From: an uncultured Lachnospiraceae bacterium
Lineage (GTDB): Bacteria; Bacillota; Clostridia; Lachnospirales; Lachnospiraceae
Direction: 5' to 3'
Length of the DNA stretch: 64,000 bases
Assembly (NCBI GenBank): GCA_900542015.1
Contig: UQLY01000007.1
Location: 96,545-160,544, forward strand
Shown here: positions 35,377-45,326 of the stretch, piece after piece
Layout: each line of letters opens with the position of its first letter
How positions within the stretch are numbered: the first letter of the stretch is position 1
The notes under the pieces: model-generated
Seen by the model: only the letters and a program-made list of their open reading frames with translations
Databases searched by the model: none
What the model was told of the DNA's origin: nothing
Position numbers and translations under genes: made by a program

Positions 35377-38025
35377 ATGGCAGAATTGACACCAATGATG
35401 CAACAATATATGGAAACCAAAAAGCAATACGAGGATTGTATTCTTTTTTACCGTCTCGGAGACTTTTACGAGATGTTTTTTGACGACGCCATCGCCGCTT
35501 CTAAAGCGCTGGAAATCACTTTGACGGGAAAAAGCTGCGGCTTGGAGGAGCGCGCCCCCATGTGCGGGATTCCCTATCATGCGGTGGACGGCTATCTGAC
35601 AAAGCTGGTGTCCAAAGGCTACAAGGTGGCGATCTGCGAGCAGATGGAAGATCCGAAGCTTGCCAAGGGCATTGTCAAAAGAGAGGTCGTGCGGATCGTG
35701 ACGCCGGGGACCAATCTGAATATGCAGTCCCTGGAGGAAACCCGCAACAATTATCTGATGTGTATTGTTTATCTGGACAAGATCGGCATTTCCGTCATTG
35801 ACGTAACGACCGGGGATTACTATGTGACCCAGGTGGACGACGCCAAAAAGCTCTATGACGAGATTATGAAATTCTCGCCTGCGGAAATCGTCTGCAACGA
35901 CGGGTTCCTTGTCAGCGGCTTTGATCTGGAAGATCTGCGTTCCCGCATGGGAATTACCATATACAAACTGGACCCGTGGTATTTCGACGACGAGACGTGC
36001 CAGAACCGGCTGAAAAAACACTTTAAGGTACAGACGCTGACTTCTTTGGGACTGGATGAGTTTCCTGCGGGCGTTATCAGCGCGGGAGCGGTCCTTTCGT
36101 ATCTGTATGAGACCCAGAAAACCTCTTTATCCCACATTACGCACATCAATCCCTATATTACCAGCAAATATATGCTGCTTGACAGCTCTACCAGAAGAAA
36201 TCTGGAACTGGCGGAAACACTGCGGGAAAAACAGAAAAGAGGTTCCCTTCTGTGGGTGCTTGATAAGACCAAAACGGCAATGGGAGCAAGGACCCTACGC
36301 AGTTATATCGAACAGCCCCTGATCGAAAAAGAAGACATTGAGGCGCGTCTGGACGCGGTGGAGACCTTGAGCGCCCACGCAGTAAGCAGGGACGAAATCC
36401 GGGAATACTTAAACCCGATTTATGACCTTGAGAGACTGTTGGGAAAGATCAGCTACAAATCGGCGAATCCGAGAGATCTCATCGCCTTTAGCAAATCGCT
36501 TTCCATGCTGCCTGCGATCCGCACCGTGCTGCAGGATTTTGATTGTGACTTATTAAAAAATATCTATGAGGATATCGACCCCTTGGAGGATATCTGCGGG
36601 CTTATCGACCAGGCGATCGAAGAAGAGCCCCCGATTTCCGTCAGGGAGGGCGGCATCATCAAAAGCGGCTTTCACGAGGACGTGGATCATTTCCGTAATG
36701 CAAAGACCGAGGGAAAGACATGGCTTGCACAGTTGGAACAGACCGAGAAGGAGCGGACCGGCATCAAAAATCTGAAGGTCGGCTATAACAAGGTGTTCGG
36801 CTATTATTTTGAAGTGACCAACTCCTTTAAAAATCTGGTTCCCGAGGAGTGGGTGCGTAAGCAGACGCTGACCGGCGGAGAACGTTATATGACGCCGAAA
36901 TTAAAGGAGCTGGAGGATACGATTCTCAATGCGGAAGACAAGCTGTGCTCCCTGGAATACGATATTTTCTGCGAGATACGGGAAACCATCGGGGACAATA
37001 TCGCGAGAATCCAAAAGACGGCGAAGGCGGTCGCGGCACTGGACGTTTTCGCGTCCCTTTCCTATGTGGCGGAGCGAAACGGCTATGTGCGCCCGAAGCT
37101 CAATGAAAAGGGCGTGATTAAGATCAAAAACGGGCGCCATCCCGTGGTGGAAAAAATGATCGATCACGACATGTTTGTGGCGAACGATACTTTTTTGGAC
37201 AACGGCAAAAACCTGATATCCATCATAACCGGACCGAATATGGCGGGTAAATCCACCTATATGCGCCAGACCGCTTTGATCGTGCTCATGGCGCAGGTGG
37301 GCAGCTTTGTGCCGGCGCAAAGCGCCGATATCGGCATTGTGGACCGGATTTTTACCCGTGTGGGCGCGTCCGACGATCTTGCCAGCGGACAGAGTACCTT
37401 TATGGTGGAAATGAACGAAGTGGCGAATATTTTAAGAAACGCCACCTCCGACAGCCTGCTGATCTTAGACGAAATCGGAAGGGGAACCTCTACCTTTGAC
37501 GGACTTGCCATCGCATGGGCGGTCATCGAACATATCAGCAACAAAAAACTGCTAGGGGCAAAGACCCTGTTTGCCACGCACTATCACGAACTGACCGAGC
37601 TGGAAGGCAAGATGAATAACGTCAACAATTACTGCATTGCCGTCAAAGAACAGGGCGACGACATTGTGTTCCTCCGCAAGATCATCAAGGGCGGCGCGGA
37701 CAAGAGCTACGGAATACAGGTGGCGAAACTTGCCGGCGTGCCGGATATGGTAATCGACCGGGCGAAGGTCATCGTCAGCCAATTGATGGATAACGATATT
37801 ATTGAAAAGGTACAAAGCATTGCCGTCGACGGCAAAACGGAACATAAAAAAGTAAAGAAGTACGACGAAGTGGATCTGGAACAGATTTCTCTGTTTGATA
37901 CGGTTAAAGACGAGGATATTCTGAAGGAGCTGGATGAAATCGATATTTCCAATCTGACGCCTTTGGACGCCCTCAACACCTTATACCGTTTACAGAATAT
38001 GAGAAAAAACCGTTGGCAGGGATAA
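35377..38025 (+). CDS. mutS: DNA mismatch repair protein MutS
   Basis: 882 residues. Recognises mismatches and recruits MutL. The mismatch-binding domain has GDFYEMFFDDA (the Phe-x-Glu motif); connector, lever and clamp domains follow; the ATPase has Walker A GPNMAGKST (from residue 619), STFMVEMNE and LLILDEIGRGTSTFDG, and ATHYHELTELE. A C-terminal helical tail ends in ALNTLYRLQNM. Length and order are standard. It is followed by mutL after nine bases with an AAGGAGG site. Confidence 0.97.
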   Translation: MAELTPMMQQYMETKKQYEDCILFYRLGDFYEMFFDDAIAASKALEITLTGKSCGLEERAPMCGIPYHAVDGYLTKLVSKGYKVAICEQMEDPKLAKGIVKREVVRIVTPGTNLNMQSLEETRNNYLMCIVYLDKIGISVIDVTTGDYYVTQVDDAKKLYDEIMKFSPAEIVCNDGFLVSGFDLEDLRSRMGITIYKLDPWYFDDETCQNRLKKHFKVQTLTSLGLDEFPAGVISAGAVLSYLYETQKTSLSHITHINPYITSKYMLLDSSTRRNLELAETLREKQKRGSLLWVLDKTKTAMGARTLRSYIEQPLIEKEDIEARLDAVETLSAHAVSRDEIREYLNPIYDLERLLGKISYKSANPRDLIAFSKSLSMLPAIRTVLQDFDCDLLKNIYEDIDPLEDICGLIDQAIEEEPPISVREGGIIKSGFHEDVDHFRNAKTEGKTWLAQLEQTEKERTGIKNLKVGYNKVFGYYFEVTNSFKNLVPEEWVRKQTLTGGERYMTPKLKELEDTILNAEDKLCSLEYDIFCEIRETIGDNIARIQKTAKAVAALDVFASLSYVAERNGYVRPKLNEKGVIKIKNGRHPVVEKMIDHDMFVANDTFLDNGKNLISIITGPNMAGKSTYMRQTALIVLMAQVGSFVPAQSADIGIVDRIFTRVGASDDLASGQSTFMVEMNEVANILRNATSDSLLILDEIGRGTSTFDGLAIAWAVIEHISNKKLLGAKTLFATHYHELTELEGKMNNVNNYCIAVKEQGDDIVFLRKIIKGGADKSYGIQVAKLAGVPDMVIDRAKVIVSQLMDNDIIEKVQSIAVDGKTEHKKVKKYDEVDLEQISLFDTVKDEDILKELDEIDISNLTPLDALNTLYRLQNMRKNRWQG

Positions 38026-38034
38026 GGAGGCAGT

Positions 38035-39936
38035 ATGGCAGAAACAATACATGTCCTGGATTCGGAAACCATAGACAAGATCGCCGCCGGAGAGGTGGTG
38101 GAAAAACCGGCGAGCGTCGTCAAAGAGCTTGTGGAAAACTCCATTGACGCAGGCGCCGACAAGATTACCGTGGAAATCAGGGAAGGAGGAATCTCCTTAA
38201 TCCGCGTAACCGACAACGGGTGCGGCATCGCAAAGGAAGATATCAAAAACGCCTTCCTGCGCCATGCCACCAGCAAAATTGAGACGGCGGAGGACTTGAG
38301 CCGCATTGTCAGCCTGGGCTTTCGCGGCGAGGCTTTATCCAGCATCAGCGCCGTGGCGCAGGTGGAAATGATTACCAAGCAAAGGGACAATCTCATGGGC
38401 GTCAAGGTAAACTGCAACGGCGGCGTCATGGAAGATCCGGAAGAAGTGGGCGCGCCGGACGGAACGACGATTCTTGTGAGGAACCTGTTTTACAACACGC
38501 CCGTCAGGAAGAAATTTTTGAAGACTTCCATGACGGAGGGCTCCTATGTGGCGGAGCTCATGCAGCATATCGCGCTGTCCCATCCCGATGTGTCCGTATC
38601 CTATATCCAAAACGGACAAAACCGCTTTTTTACCTCAGGAAACGGCGATCTTTTGGAAATCATATACAGAATTTACGGAAAAGACATTTCCGATCAGATG
38701 ATTGCCGTGGATACGCAGGGAAACGGAATCCATATAACGGGTTTTGTGGGAAAGCCCGTATTAGCCAGAGCTAACAGAAACTATGAAACCTTTTTCGTAA
38801 ACGGCAGATATATCAAAAGCAAGGTAATTTCCACGGCGGTAGAGGAAGGCTATAAAACTTTTCTGATGCAGCACAAATATCCCTTTGTCGTGCTGCATTT
38901 TGAAGTATCGGGAGAAGATATCGACGTCAACGTCCATCCGTCGAAAGTGGAAATCCGCATTATGAATCCCAGCCCTTTCTGTGAATTTGTCAAAAAGACC
39001 GTGACAGCCGCTTTATCCGAACAGGTGCTGATCCCGGAGTATTCAGATCCGGAACCTGACGCCCACACATTGCTGCAAAAGCCGCCGGAGAAAACAGCGC
39101 GCGAGCTGCCGCCGGAGCCTTTTGAGAGCAAGCGCATGGAAATACAGGAAGAAAGCGCTTCCTCCGTCTCGCCTGTTTCCTCCGTCAGAGAGGAACTGCC
39201 CCAGGGATTTCGCATTCTGGGCAATCCCGAACCCAAAAGAACGCCTTCCGACCGGATGCGGGCAAATGTGCTCAAGCAGGACGACTACCCGGTTATCAGC
39301 AAGGCGTCCCAGATGGAACTGTTTTCGTCAGCGTTGGAACACCCCGATGAGAACCGCCTGTCGGGATTGCGGATTGTGGGACAGGTATTTCAAACTTATT
39401 GGATCGTGGAATTTGAAGAGAAAATTTATTTCGTGGATCAACATGCCGCCCATGAGAAAGTCAATTATGAAAACTGGATGAAAAAGCTGCGGACCAAGGA
39501 AAACACCACGCAGATGCTGATGCCGCCCCTTGTGATTTCCCTAAGCGCAAGGGAAATGGCGGTATTAAAACAGTTTGAGGACAGTTTTGAAAAACTGGGC
39601 TTTGAGCTGGAGGCGTTCGGCGGGGAAGAGATCGCTTTGCGCGGCATTCCCCAGGATTTGTACGGCACCGATGAGAAACAGTTATTTTTAAGCGTTTTGG
39701 ACGAGCTTGCGGAATCCCCCGTAAGAGGGACGCCCGATGTGATCACGGCTAAGCTTGCATCCATGTCCTGTAAGGCTGCCGTCAAAGGTAACCAAGCGCT
39801 TTCCTTTGAAGAGGCGAAAGAGTTGTTGAAGCAATTGTTTTCCCTGGAAAATCCCTATCATTGCCCCCACGGCAGACCCACGATGTTTTTCATGAGCAAA
39901 TACGAAATGGAAAAGAAATTTAAACGTATCCTGTAA
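38035..39936 (+). CDS. mutL: DNA mismatch repair protein MutL
   Basis: 633 residues. GHKL ATPase domain with VVKELVENSIDAGA, DNGCGI, FLRHATSKI and GFRGEALSSI. A variable linker (about 340-440) leads to a C-terminal dimerisation domain with VDQHAAHEKVNYE; this matches the DQHAxxERxxYE-type endonuclease motif with Lys for Arg, so nicking activity is likely. The ending HCPHGRPTMF contains the conserved metal-binding CPHGRP. These features fit a methyl-independent repair system. Operon with mutS and miaA. Confidence 0.96.
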   Translation: MAETIHVLDSETIDKIAAGEVVEKPASVVKELVENSIDAGADKITVEIREGGISLIRVTDNGCGIAKEDIKNAFLRHATSKIETAEDLSRIVSLGFRGEALSSISAVAQVEMITKQRDNLMGVKVNCNGGVMEDPEEVGAPDGTTILVRNLFYNTPVRKKFLKTSMTEGSYVAELMQHIALSHPDVSVSYIQNGQNRFFTSGNGDLLEIIYRIYGKDISDQMIAVDTQGNGIHITGFVGKPVLARANRNYETFFVNGRYIKSKVISTAVEEGYKTFLMQHKYPFVVLHFEVSGEDIDVNVHPSKVEIRIMNPSPFCEFVKKTVTAALSEQVLIPEYSDPEPDAHTLLQKPPEKTARELPPEPFESKRMEIQEESASSVSPVSSVREELPQGFRILGNPEPKRTPSDRMRANVLKQDDYPVISKASQMELFSSALEHPDENRLSGLRIVGQVFQTYWIVEFEEKIYFVDQHAAHEKVNYENWMKKLRTKENTTQMLMPPLVISLSAREMAVLKQFEDSFEKLGFELEAFGGEEIALRGIPQDLYGTDEKQLFLSVLDELAESPVRGTPDVITAKLASMSCKAAVKGNQALSFEEAKELLKQLFSLENPYHCPHGRPTMFFMSKYEMEKKFKRIL

Positions 39937-39994
39937 ACCGGAAGAAAGGCAAGTATTTTTCTGCGGACAGGCGGATAGAGGCGAGGTAAATCAT

Positions 39995-40963
39995 ATGGAG
40001 AAAAAAAAGTTAGTCGTACTGACGGGTCCCACTGCGGTAGGCAAAACCGATTTGTCCATCGGTCTTGCCAAAGAAATCGGCGGCGAAATTATCAGCGCGG
40101 ACTCCATGCAGGTATACCGGTTTATGGATATCGGTTCGGCGAAGATCACAAAGGAGGAAATGCAGGGCGTTCCCCATTATCTGGTGGACATTCTGGACCC
40201 GAAGGAAGAATTTAACGTCTTTTTGTTCCAAAAGCTTGCAAAAGAGGCGATGGCTCGGATTTATGAAAACGGGCATATCCCGATTTTGGTCGGCGGCACG
40301 GGATTTTATATTCAATCGGTGCTTTATGATATCGATTTTACCCAAAACGATACGGATTTTGCCTACCGTAAGGAACTGGAGCGGCTTGCCGAAGAAAAGG
40401 GAGCGGAATATCTCCACAAGATGTTAGAGGAGGCTGACCCGGAATCGGCAAACGCCATCCATGCCAATAATGTCAAGCGCGTGATCCGCGCTTTGGAATA
40501 CAACCGCTTAACCGGAAGGCAAATCTCCGAGCATAACCGGGAGGAACGAAAAAAGCAGTCGCCCTACGACTTTTGCTATTTTGTCTTAAACGACGATCGG
40601 GCGTTACTGTACCGGAAAATCGAGGAACGGGTGGACCGGATGATGGAAGCGGGGCTTGTGGAGGAAGTCAAGGCGTTAAAGGAGCGAGGCTGTTCCCTGG
40701 AAGATATTTCCATGCAGGGGCTCGGTTATAAGGAAATCCTCGGATACCTGAACAAGGAGTATGATTTGGAACGTGCCGTTTATCTGATCAAGCGGGACAC
40801 GAGGCATTTCGCCAAAAGGCAGCTGACCTGGTTCAGACGGGAGCGGGACGTCATCTTTATGGATAAAAAAGATTTTGACTACGATAACCGGAAGATGCTC
40901 GCTTTTATGGAGGAGCGTATATTAAAAGGCAATGCGCCGCAGAAAAAAGCGCAGGAAACATAG
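39995..40963 (+). CDS. miaA: tRNA dimethylallyltransferase MiaA
   Basis: 322 residues. Transfers dimethylallyl to N6 of A37 in tRNAs reading UNN codons. P-loop GPTAVGKTDLSIGLA, then ISADSMQVYRFMDIGSAK, PHYLVDI and GGTGFYIQSVLYD, with RAVYLIKRDTRHFAKRQLTWFR at the end (only part quoted is diagnostic: KRQLTWFR). The mutS-mutL-miaA order is common. It supplies the substrate for MiaB. Confidence 0.96.
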   Translation: MEKKKLVVLTGPTAVGKTDLSIGLAKEIGGEIISADSMQVYRFMDIGSAKITKEEMQGVPHYLVDILDPKEEFNVFLFQKLAKEAMARIYENGHIPILVGGTGFYIQSVLYDIDFTQNDTDFAYRKELERLAEEKGAEYLHKMLEEADPESANAIHANNVKRVIRALEYNRLTGRQISEHNREERKKQSPYDFCYFVLNDDRALLYRKIEERVDRMMEAGLVEEVKALKERGCSLEDISMQGLGYKEILGYLNKEYDLERAVYLIKRDTRHFAKRQLTWFRRERDVIFMDKKDFDYDNRKMLAFMEERILKGNAPQKKAQET

Positions 40964-40980
40964 ATGAATCGAGGTAAAAA

Positions 40981-42282
40981 ATGAGCGAAATAAACGAAGC
41001 GACAATGGATTTATACCGGCAGATGGGAATTGACCGGGATGTATATGAATTGGGCGAAACATGGTGTGAAAATCTCAAAGGACGGTTTGAAGCGATCGAC
41101 CGGGTTGCGGAATACAACCAGTTAAAGGTCGTAAAAGCGATGCAGGAAGCGAAGGTATCGGAGGCATGTCTGACCGGGACGAGCGGATACGGCTACAACG
41201 ATTTGGGCAGGGATACCCTGGAAGCCGTGTATGCAAAGGTGTTCCATACGGAAGACGCGCTGGTCAGACCGCAGATTACCTGCGGCACCCACGCCCTTGC
41301 CCTTGCCCTGATGTCCAATGTCAGACCCGGGGACGAGATTTTATCTCCGGTAGGAAAGCCCTATGATACGTTAGAAGAGGTCATCGGCATCCGGGAATCC
41401 AAAGGGAGCCTCAAAGAATATGGCGTCAGCTATGCACAGGTGGACCTGCTTCCCGACGGGGAGTTTGATTTTGAGGGCATTCAAAAAGCGATTAAGCCCA
41501 ATACAAAGCTTGTGACCATTCAGCGCTCCAAGGGATACGAACCGAGAAAAACCTTATCGGTAGACCGGATCGGTCAACTGATTTCTTTTATCAAGGGCAT
41601 CCGGGAAGACATCATCTGCATGGTGGACAACTGTTACGGAGAGTTTGTGGAGACCATAGAGCCGACGGACGTAGGAGCGGATCTGGTGGTCGGTTCCTTA
41701 ATTAAAAATCCCGGCGGCGGGCTTGCGCCCATCGGAGGGTATCTTGCGGGAAAGAAAGCATGTATCGAAAACGCGGCGTACCGCCTGACTTCCCCGGGTC
41801 TTGGAAAAGAAGTCGGCGCATCCCTGGGGGTTTTGCCTTCTTTCTATCAGGGACTGTTTTTGTCGCCCACGGTGGTCGCTTCCGCGTTAAAGGGCGCGGT
41901 TTTCGCCGCAAATATCCTGGAAAATCTCGGTTTTTCGGTCGTGCCGGACGGAACCGAGAGCAGACACGACATCATCCAGGCAGTTACCTTCGGCAGTCCC
42001 GAAGGCGTGATCGCTTTTTGCAAAGGGATTCAGGCTGCAGCGCCGGTAGACAGCTTTGTAACGCCGGAGCCGTGGGACATGCCGGGGTACGACAGCCAGG
42101 TAATTATGGCGGCGGGCGCTTTTGTTTCGGGCAGCTCCATCGAGCTGTCTGCGGACGGACCGATCAAGCCTCCTTACGCGGTTTATTTTCAGGGAGGACT
42201 GACCTTCCCCCACGCCAAATTCGGGATACTGAAAGCAGTGCAGGAATTGAAGGATTCCGGCGCAATCGCCCTTGATTTATAG
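40981..42282 (+). CDS. Methionine gamma-lyase family / aluminium-resistance PLP protein
   Basis: 433 residues, fold-type I PLP enzyme. Motifs: TGTSGYGYNDLGRDTLE, RPQITCGTHALALAL, MVDNCYGEFVE and the likely PLP lysine in GSLIKNPGGGLAPIGGYLAG. Members are annotated as methionine gamma-lyase-like or aluminium resistance protein (YnbB in Bacillus, also next to genes of the hfq-glutamine synthetase region). The reaction is not proven. It follows miaA after 17 bases, a common arrangement in clostridia. Confidence 0.88.
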   Translation: MSEINEATMDLYRQMGIDRDVYELGETWCENLKGRFEAIDRVAEYNQLKVVKAMQEAKVSEACLTGTSGYGYNDLGRDTLEAVYAKVFHTEDALVRPQITCGTHALALALMSNVRPGDEILSPVGKPYDTLEEVIGIRESKGSLKEYGVSYAQVDLLPDGEFDFEGIQKAIKPNTKLVTIQRSKGYEPRKTLSVDRIGQLISFIKGIREDIICMVDNCYGEFVETIEPTDVGADLVVGSLIKNPGGGLAPIGGYLAGKKACIENAAYRLTSPGLGKEVGASLGVLPSFYQGLFLSPTVVASALKGAVFAANILENLGFSVVPDGTESRHDIIQAVTFGSPEGVIAFCKGIQAAAPVDSFVTPEPWDMPGYDSQVIMAAGAFVSGSSIELSADGPIKPPYAVYFQGGLTFPHAKFGILKAVQELKDSGAIALDL

Positions 42283-42385
42283 GGGTTTTGGTCGAAAAAA
42301 AATCCACGAAATCGGTATACATATATCGCCTTCTGTGATAATATACTTATAGTTGGCGAATAAAAAAACAGACAAAATTTGTTTC

Positions 42386-42414
42386 TTGACTTTTGCCGAT
42401 TGAGTTTACATAAT
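42386..42414 (+). promoter_or_regulatory. Sigma-A promoter for the DUF4321-radC-mre cluster
   Basis: TTGACT, exactly 17 bases, CATAAT, 25 bases before the start at 42439. It is the most convincing promoter upstream of the cell-shape genes. Confidence 0.78.
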
Positions 42415-42438
42415 TACTAATGAAGACGGAGGTTTTTC

Positions 42439-42678
42439 ATGAAAGGAAAGAATAACTGGGCCTGCTTTCTGATGATTTTGGCAGGAATTGTAATCGGCGG
42501 CTTTATCGGCAGCCTGTTCCCGAGTACAATTTTGAATTATGGGCAGAGCTTCGGTTTGTCGTCTCCGTTGGTTTTGGATCTGGGGATTATGGTGTTGACC
42601 TTCGGGCTGACCATCAGGATTACGATCGGCAGCATCATAGGCATTATCATTGCCATCGTGATTTTCAAATTTTTATAA
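42439..42678 (+). CDS. DUF4321 membrane protein
   Basis: A 79-residue protein with two hydrophobic hairpin segments (about 9-28 and 44-78) and the Gly-rich GIVIGGFIGSLFPS motif of DUF4321. It is found widely in clostridia next to radC and mreB. Role unknown. CGGAGG is present eight bases before the ATG. Confidence 0.9.
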   Translation: MKGKNNWACFLMILAGIVIGGFIGSLFPSTILNYGQSFGLSSPLVLDLGIMVLTFGLTIRITIGSIIGIIIAIVIFKFL

Positions 42679-42721
42679 CGTCAGTGTGATTCCTGTTGTT
42701 TCGGAGAGGGACAGGAGGAAT

Positions 42722-43402
42722 ATGACAGAACAATTAACAAATGCGGAAAAGCCCTATGACAGATTTTTAAAAGCAGGTCCGGAAGCCTTAACAGACACGG
42801 AGCTGCTTGCCATTATTATCCGCACCGGATGTAAAGGCGCGGATGCAACGGCGCTTGCCAGGGAAATCCTGAATAAAGCCGGCGATTACGGAATTGCCGG
42901 GCTTTATCATATGACGCTGGACGAGCTTTTGCAGATCAAAGGGATCGGGCTTGTCAAAGCGGTAAAAATCAAATGTATCGCCGAATTATCCAACCGCATT
43001 GCCCGTTCCAAAAAAGGACAGCGTATCGTTTTCCGGTCTCCGGCGGAAACGGCGGAGTATTATATGGAGCAGATGCGCCATCTGGAAAAGGAACAGTGCC
43101 GCTGCGCGTTTTTGGACAGCGCCATGGGTCTGATCGGGGACAAAGTATTAAGCATCGGCACCGTCAACGCGTCTTTGGTGTCGGGCAGGGAGCTTTTTAT
43201 GGAAGCACTTTCGGCAAAGGCGGTCAACCTGATGCTGCTCCACAACCATCCCAGCGGAAGCGCCAATCCCAGCCGGGAGGACGTGCAGCTGACCGAAAAG
43301 CTTTGGGAGGCGTCGCGGTTTATGGACATTCCGCTGATTGATCATATTATTATCGGAGATAATTGTTACTACAGCTTCCGGGAACACGGCAGAATAGGAT
43401 AA
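42722..43402 (+). CDS. radC: RadC family JAMM-domain protein
   Basis: 226 residues from the ATG at 42722 (AGGAGG upstream); a start at 42686 is less likely. N-terminal helix-hairpin-helix region (ADATALAREILNKAG, LLQIKGIGLVKAVKI) and a C-terminal JAMM/MPN metalloprotease-like domain with His174-x-His176 (LLHNHPSGSANPS) and Asp187. The historical DNA-repair name is not well supported; the function is unclear. Its place upstream of mreB is conserved in Firmicutes. Confidence 0.93.
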   Translation: MTEQLTNAEKPYDRFLKAGPEALTDTELLAIIIRTGCKGADATALAREILNKAGDYGIAGLYHMTLDELLQIKGIGLVKAVKIKCIAELSNRIARSKKGQRIVFRSPAETAEYYMEQMRHLEKEQCRCAFLDSAMGLIGDKVLSIGTVNASLVSGRELFMEALSAKAVNLMLLHNHPSGSANPSREDVQLTEKLWEASRFMDIPLIDHIIIGDNCYYSFREHGRIG

Positions 43403-43435
43403 GTATATTTTTACGAAAAGAAAGGAGTACGGAAT

Positions 43436-44455
43436 ATGGCTTCCAGTGCTTACGGTATTGATTTAGGTACCAACAACATTAAAATTTACGCAAAGGGTGA
43501 GGATCATATTTTCACGGCTAAAAACATGATCGCGATCGAGAGAAAGAATACCTTGTTCGCCTATGGGGACGAGGCTTTTGAAATGTATGAAAAAGCGCCC
43601 GAAACGATACAGATCACCTATCCCTTATGCAACGGCGTGATTGCGGATATTAAAAATATGCAGACCCTGGTAAGGTGCTTTATCAACGACCTTTGCAAGG
43701 GGAATATCAAGCCTGCCGAATATTATATCGCAGTTCCCCACGACGTGACCGAAGTGGAACAGCGCGCCTTTTTTGATCTGGTAAAAAACGCCAATGTCAA
43801 AGCGAAAAAGGTCATGGTTGTCAAAAAAGCGGTCGCGGACGGTCTGGGCATGGATATCGACGTCAAAAATTCCCAGGGCGTTTTGGTTGTGGACATCGGT
43901 TTTGATACGACGGAAATTTCCATTCTGTCTTTGGGCGGCATTGTATTGAGCAAAATGATCAAGGTCGGCGGACAGAAGTTTGACGACGCGATCCGCAACG
44001 CGGTCAGAAAAGAATACAACCTGATTATCGGCGGCAAAACGGCGGAGAAGGTAAAGATCGCCCTTCACGAGCTGGAGGCGGAAGGAAAGCCCGCCGTGGT
44101 ATACGGCAGGGACATCGTTACGGGTCTGCCGGTGGAGAGGGAGATCCCGACAAAGCTGGTTTCCGAAGCGTTAAAAGAGCACTTTGACACGATTATCGAT
44201 CAGGTAAAGGTAATTTTGGAGCGCACGCCTCCGGAGCTTGCCGCGGATATTTACAGACACGGCATCTATCTGACGGGCGGCGCGTGCCAGGTATCCCATT
44301 TGGACGAGTTAATCAGCGAAGGGACGGGCTTAAAGGTAAACGTTGCCGAGAATCCCATCGCAAGCGTCGCGCTGGGACTTGCCAAAGTGATTACGGACGA
44401 AAACTTCCGTTCCGTTGCCTATGCGATCGAAAATCCCGGTAATGGAGGAAAATAA
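43436..44455 (+). CDS. mreB: Rod shape-determining protein MreB, divergent
   Basis: 339 residues, actin-like ATPase that forms membrane filaments guiding the elongation machinery. Phosphate-1 loop YGIDLGTNN is conserved, and the adenosine motif YLTGGACQ is present. The phosphate-2 loop reads DIGFDTTEISILSLGG, where most MreB proteins have DIGGGTTE, so Gly-Gly is replaced by Phe-Asp. The C-terminus is extended (AYAIENPGNGGK). Position before mreC and mreD fixes the identity. One base overlaps mreC. Confidence 0.9.
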   Translation: MASSAYGIDLGTNNIKIYAKGEDHIFTAKNMIAIERKNTLFAYGDEAFEMYEKAPETIQITYPLCNGVIADIKNMQTLVRCFINDLCKGNIKPAEYYIAVPHDVTEVEQRAFFDLVKNANVKAKKVMVVKKAVADGLGMDIDVKNSQGVLVVDIGFDTTEISILSLGGIVLSKMIKVGGQKFDDAIRNAVRKEYNLIIGGKTAEKVKIALHELEAEGKPAVVYGRDIVTGLPVEREIPTKLVSEALKEHFDTIIDQVKVILERTPPELAADIYRHGIYLTGGACQVSHLDELISEGTGLKVNVAENPIASVALGLAKVITDENFRSVAYAIENPGNGGK

Positions 44456-45324
44456 TGAAAGTGAAGCGGAAGCGCACCAAATTTACTTTGCAAAGTAAAT
44501 ATCTGCTGCTGATCCTGACCGGTTTTTGCATTGTGCTGATGGCTGTTACCTTTGCCACCGATCTGTTTACGGGAATCATAGCCGAAATTACCGGTTATGT
44601 GACGGTGCCTTTCCAGAGAGGCATCAGCGAAGCGGGCAGCTTTCTGTCGGAACGTTCGGACGAGCTGGTGCAGATCAGGGATCTTCTTGCCAGGAACCAG
44701 GAACTGCAGGAACAGATCGACGAGCTGACTATTGAAAACAACACGCTGACCCAGGAAAAATATGAGCTGAACAATCTTCGCAGCCTCTACCAGTTGGATC
44801 AGGCGTATGCCGAATACGATAAGGTCGGCGCAAGGGTAATCGGAAAGGATTCCGGCAACTGGTTCAACAGCTTTATCATTGATAAGGGCAGCAACGACGG
44901 CATTACCGTGGATATGAACGTCATGGCGGGAAGCGGTCTCGTAGGCATTGTGACGGAGGTCGGCGCCAACTGGGCGAGGGTAACGGCGATTATTGACGAT
45001 ACCAGCAACGTAAGCGGTATGATTCTGGCGACCGGAGACAATCTGATCGTGTCCGGGGACCTGGAGCTGATGAGCCAGAATACCATCAGCTTTACCAAGC
45101 TGGTCGATTCGGCGGGAAAGGTCAAAGAGGGAGATAAAGTCGTTACCTCCAACATCAGCGACAAATACCTGCCCGGACTGTTAATCGGCTATATTACGTC
45201 CATGGATTCGGATTCCAACAACCTGACCCATTCCGGAACGATTACGCCGGCGGTGGATTTTGAACATATGGACGAGGTGCTTGTCATTCTGGATAAGAAG
45301 CAGCAGATCGACGAGGAAGAATAG
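44455..45324 (+). CDS. mreC: Cell shape protein MreC
   Basis: 289 residues: a basic cytoplasmic head, one membrane helix (about 14-36), a coiled coil (about 65-110) and an external beta-barrel pair typified by GSGLVGIVTEVGANWARVTAI and GDLELMSQNTISF. It links MreB and MreD to PBP2 in the elongasome. The ATG overlaps the mreB stop by one base, with GGAGGAAAATA upstream. Confidence 0.95.
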   Translation: MKVKRKRTKFTLQSKYLLLILTGFCIVLMAVTFATDLFTGIIAEITGYVTVPFQRGISEAGSFLSERSDELVQIRDLLARNQELQEQIDELTIENNTLTQEKYELNNLRSLYQLDQAYAEYDKVGARVIGKDSGNWFNSFIIDKGSNDGITVDMNVMAGSGLVGIVTEVGANWARVTAIIDDTSNVSGMILATGDNLIVSGDLELMSQNTISFTKLVDSAGKVKEGDKVVTSNISDKYLPGLLIGYITSMDSDSNNLTHSGTITPAVDFEHMDEVLVILDKKQQIDEEE

Positions 45325-45326
45325 AT

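Noticed and set aside
34831..36021. A 396-codon minus-strand open frame over miaB and mutS
   Set aside because: It spans the junction of two certain plus-strand genes and has no family features.
42283..42385. Hairpin CGCC...GGCG between the PLP enzyme gene and DUF4321 as a terminator
   Set aside because: Only four paired bases around a long A+T-rich loop and no T-run.
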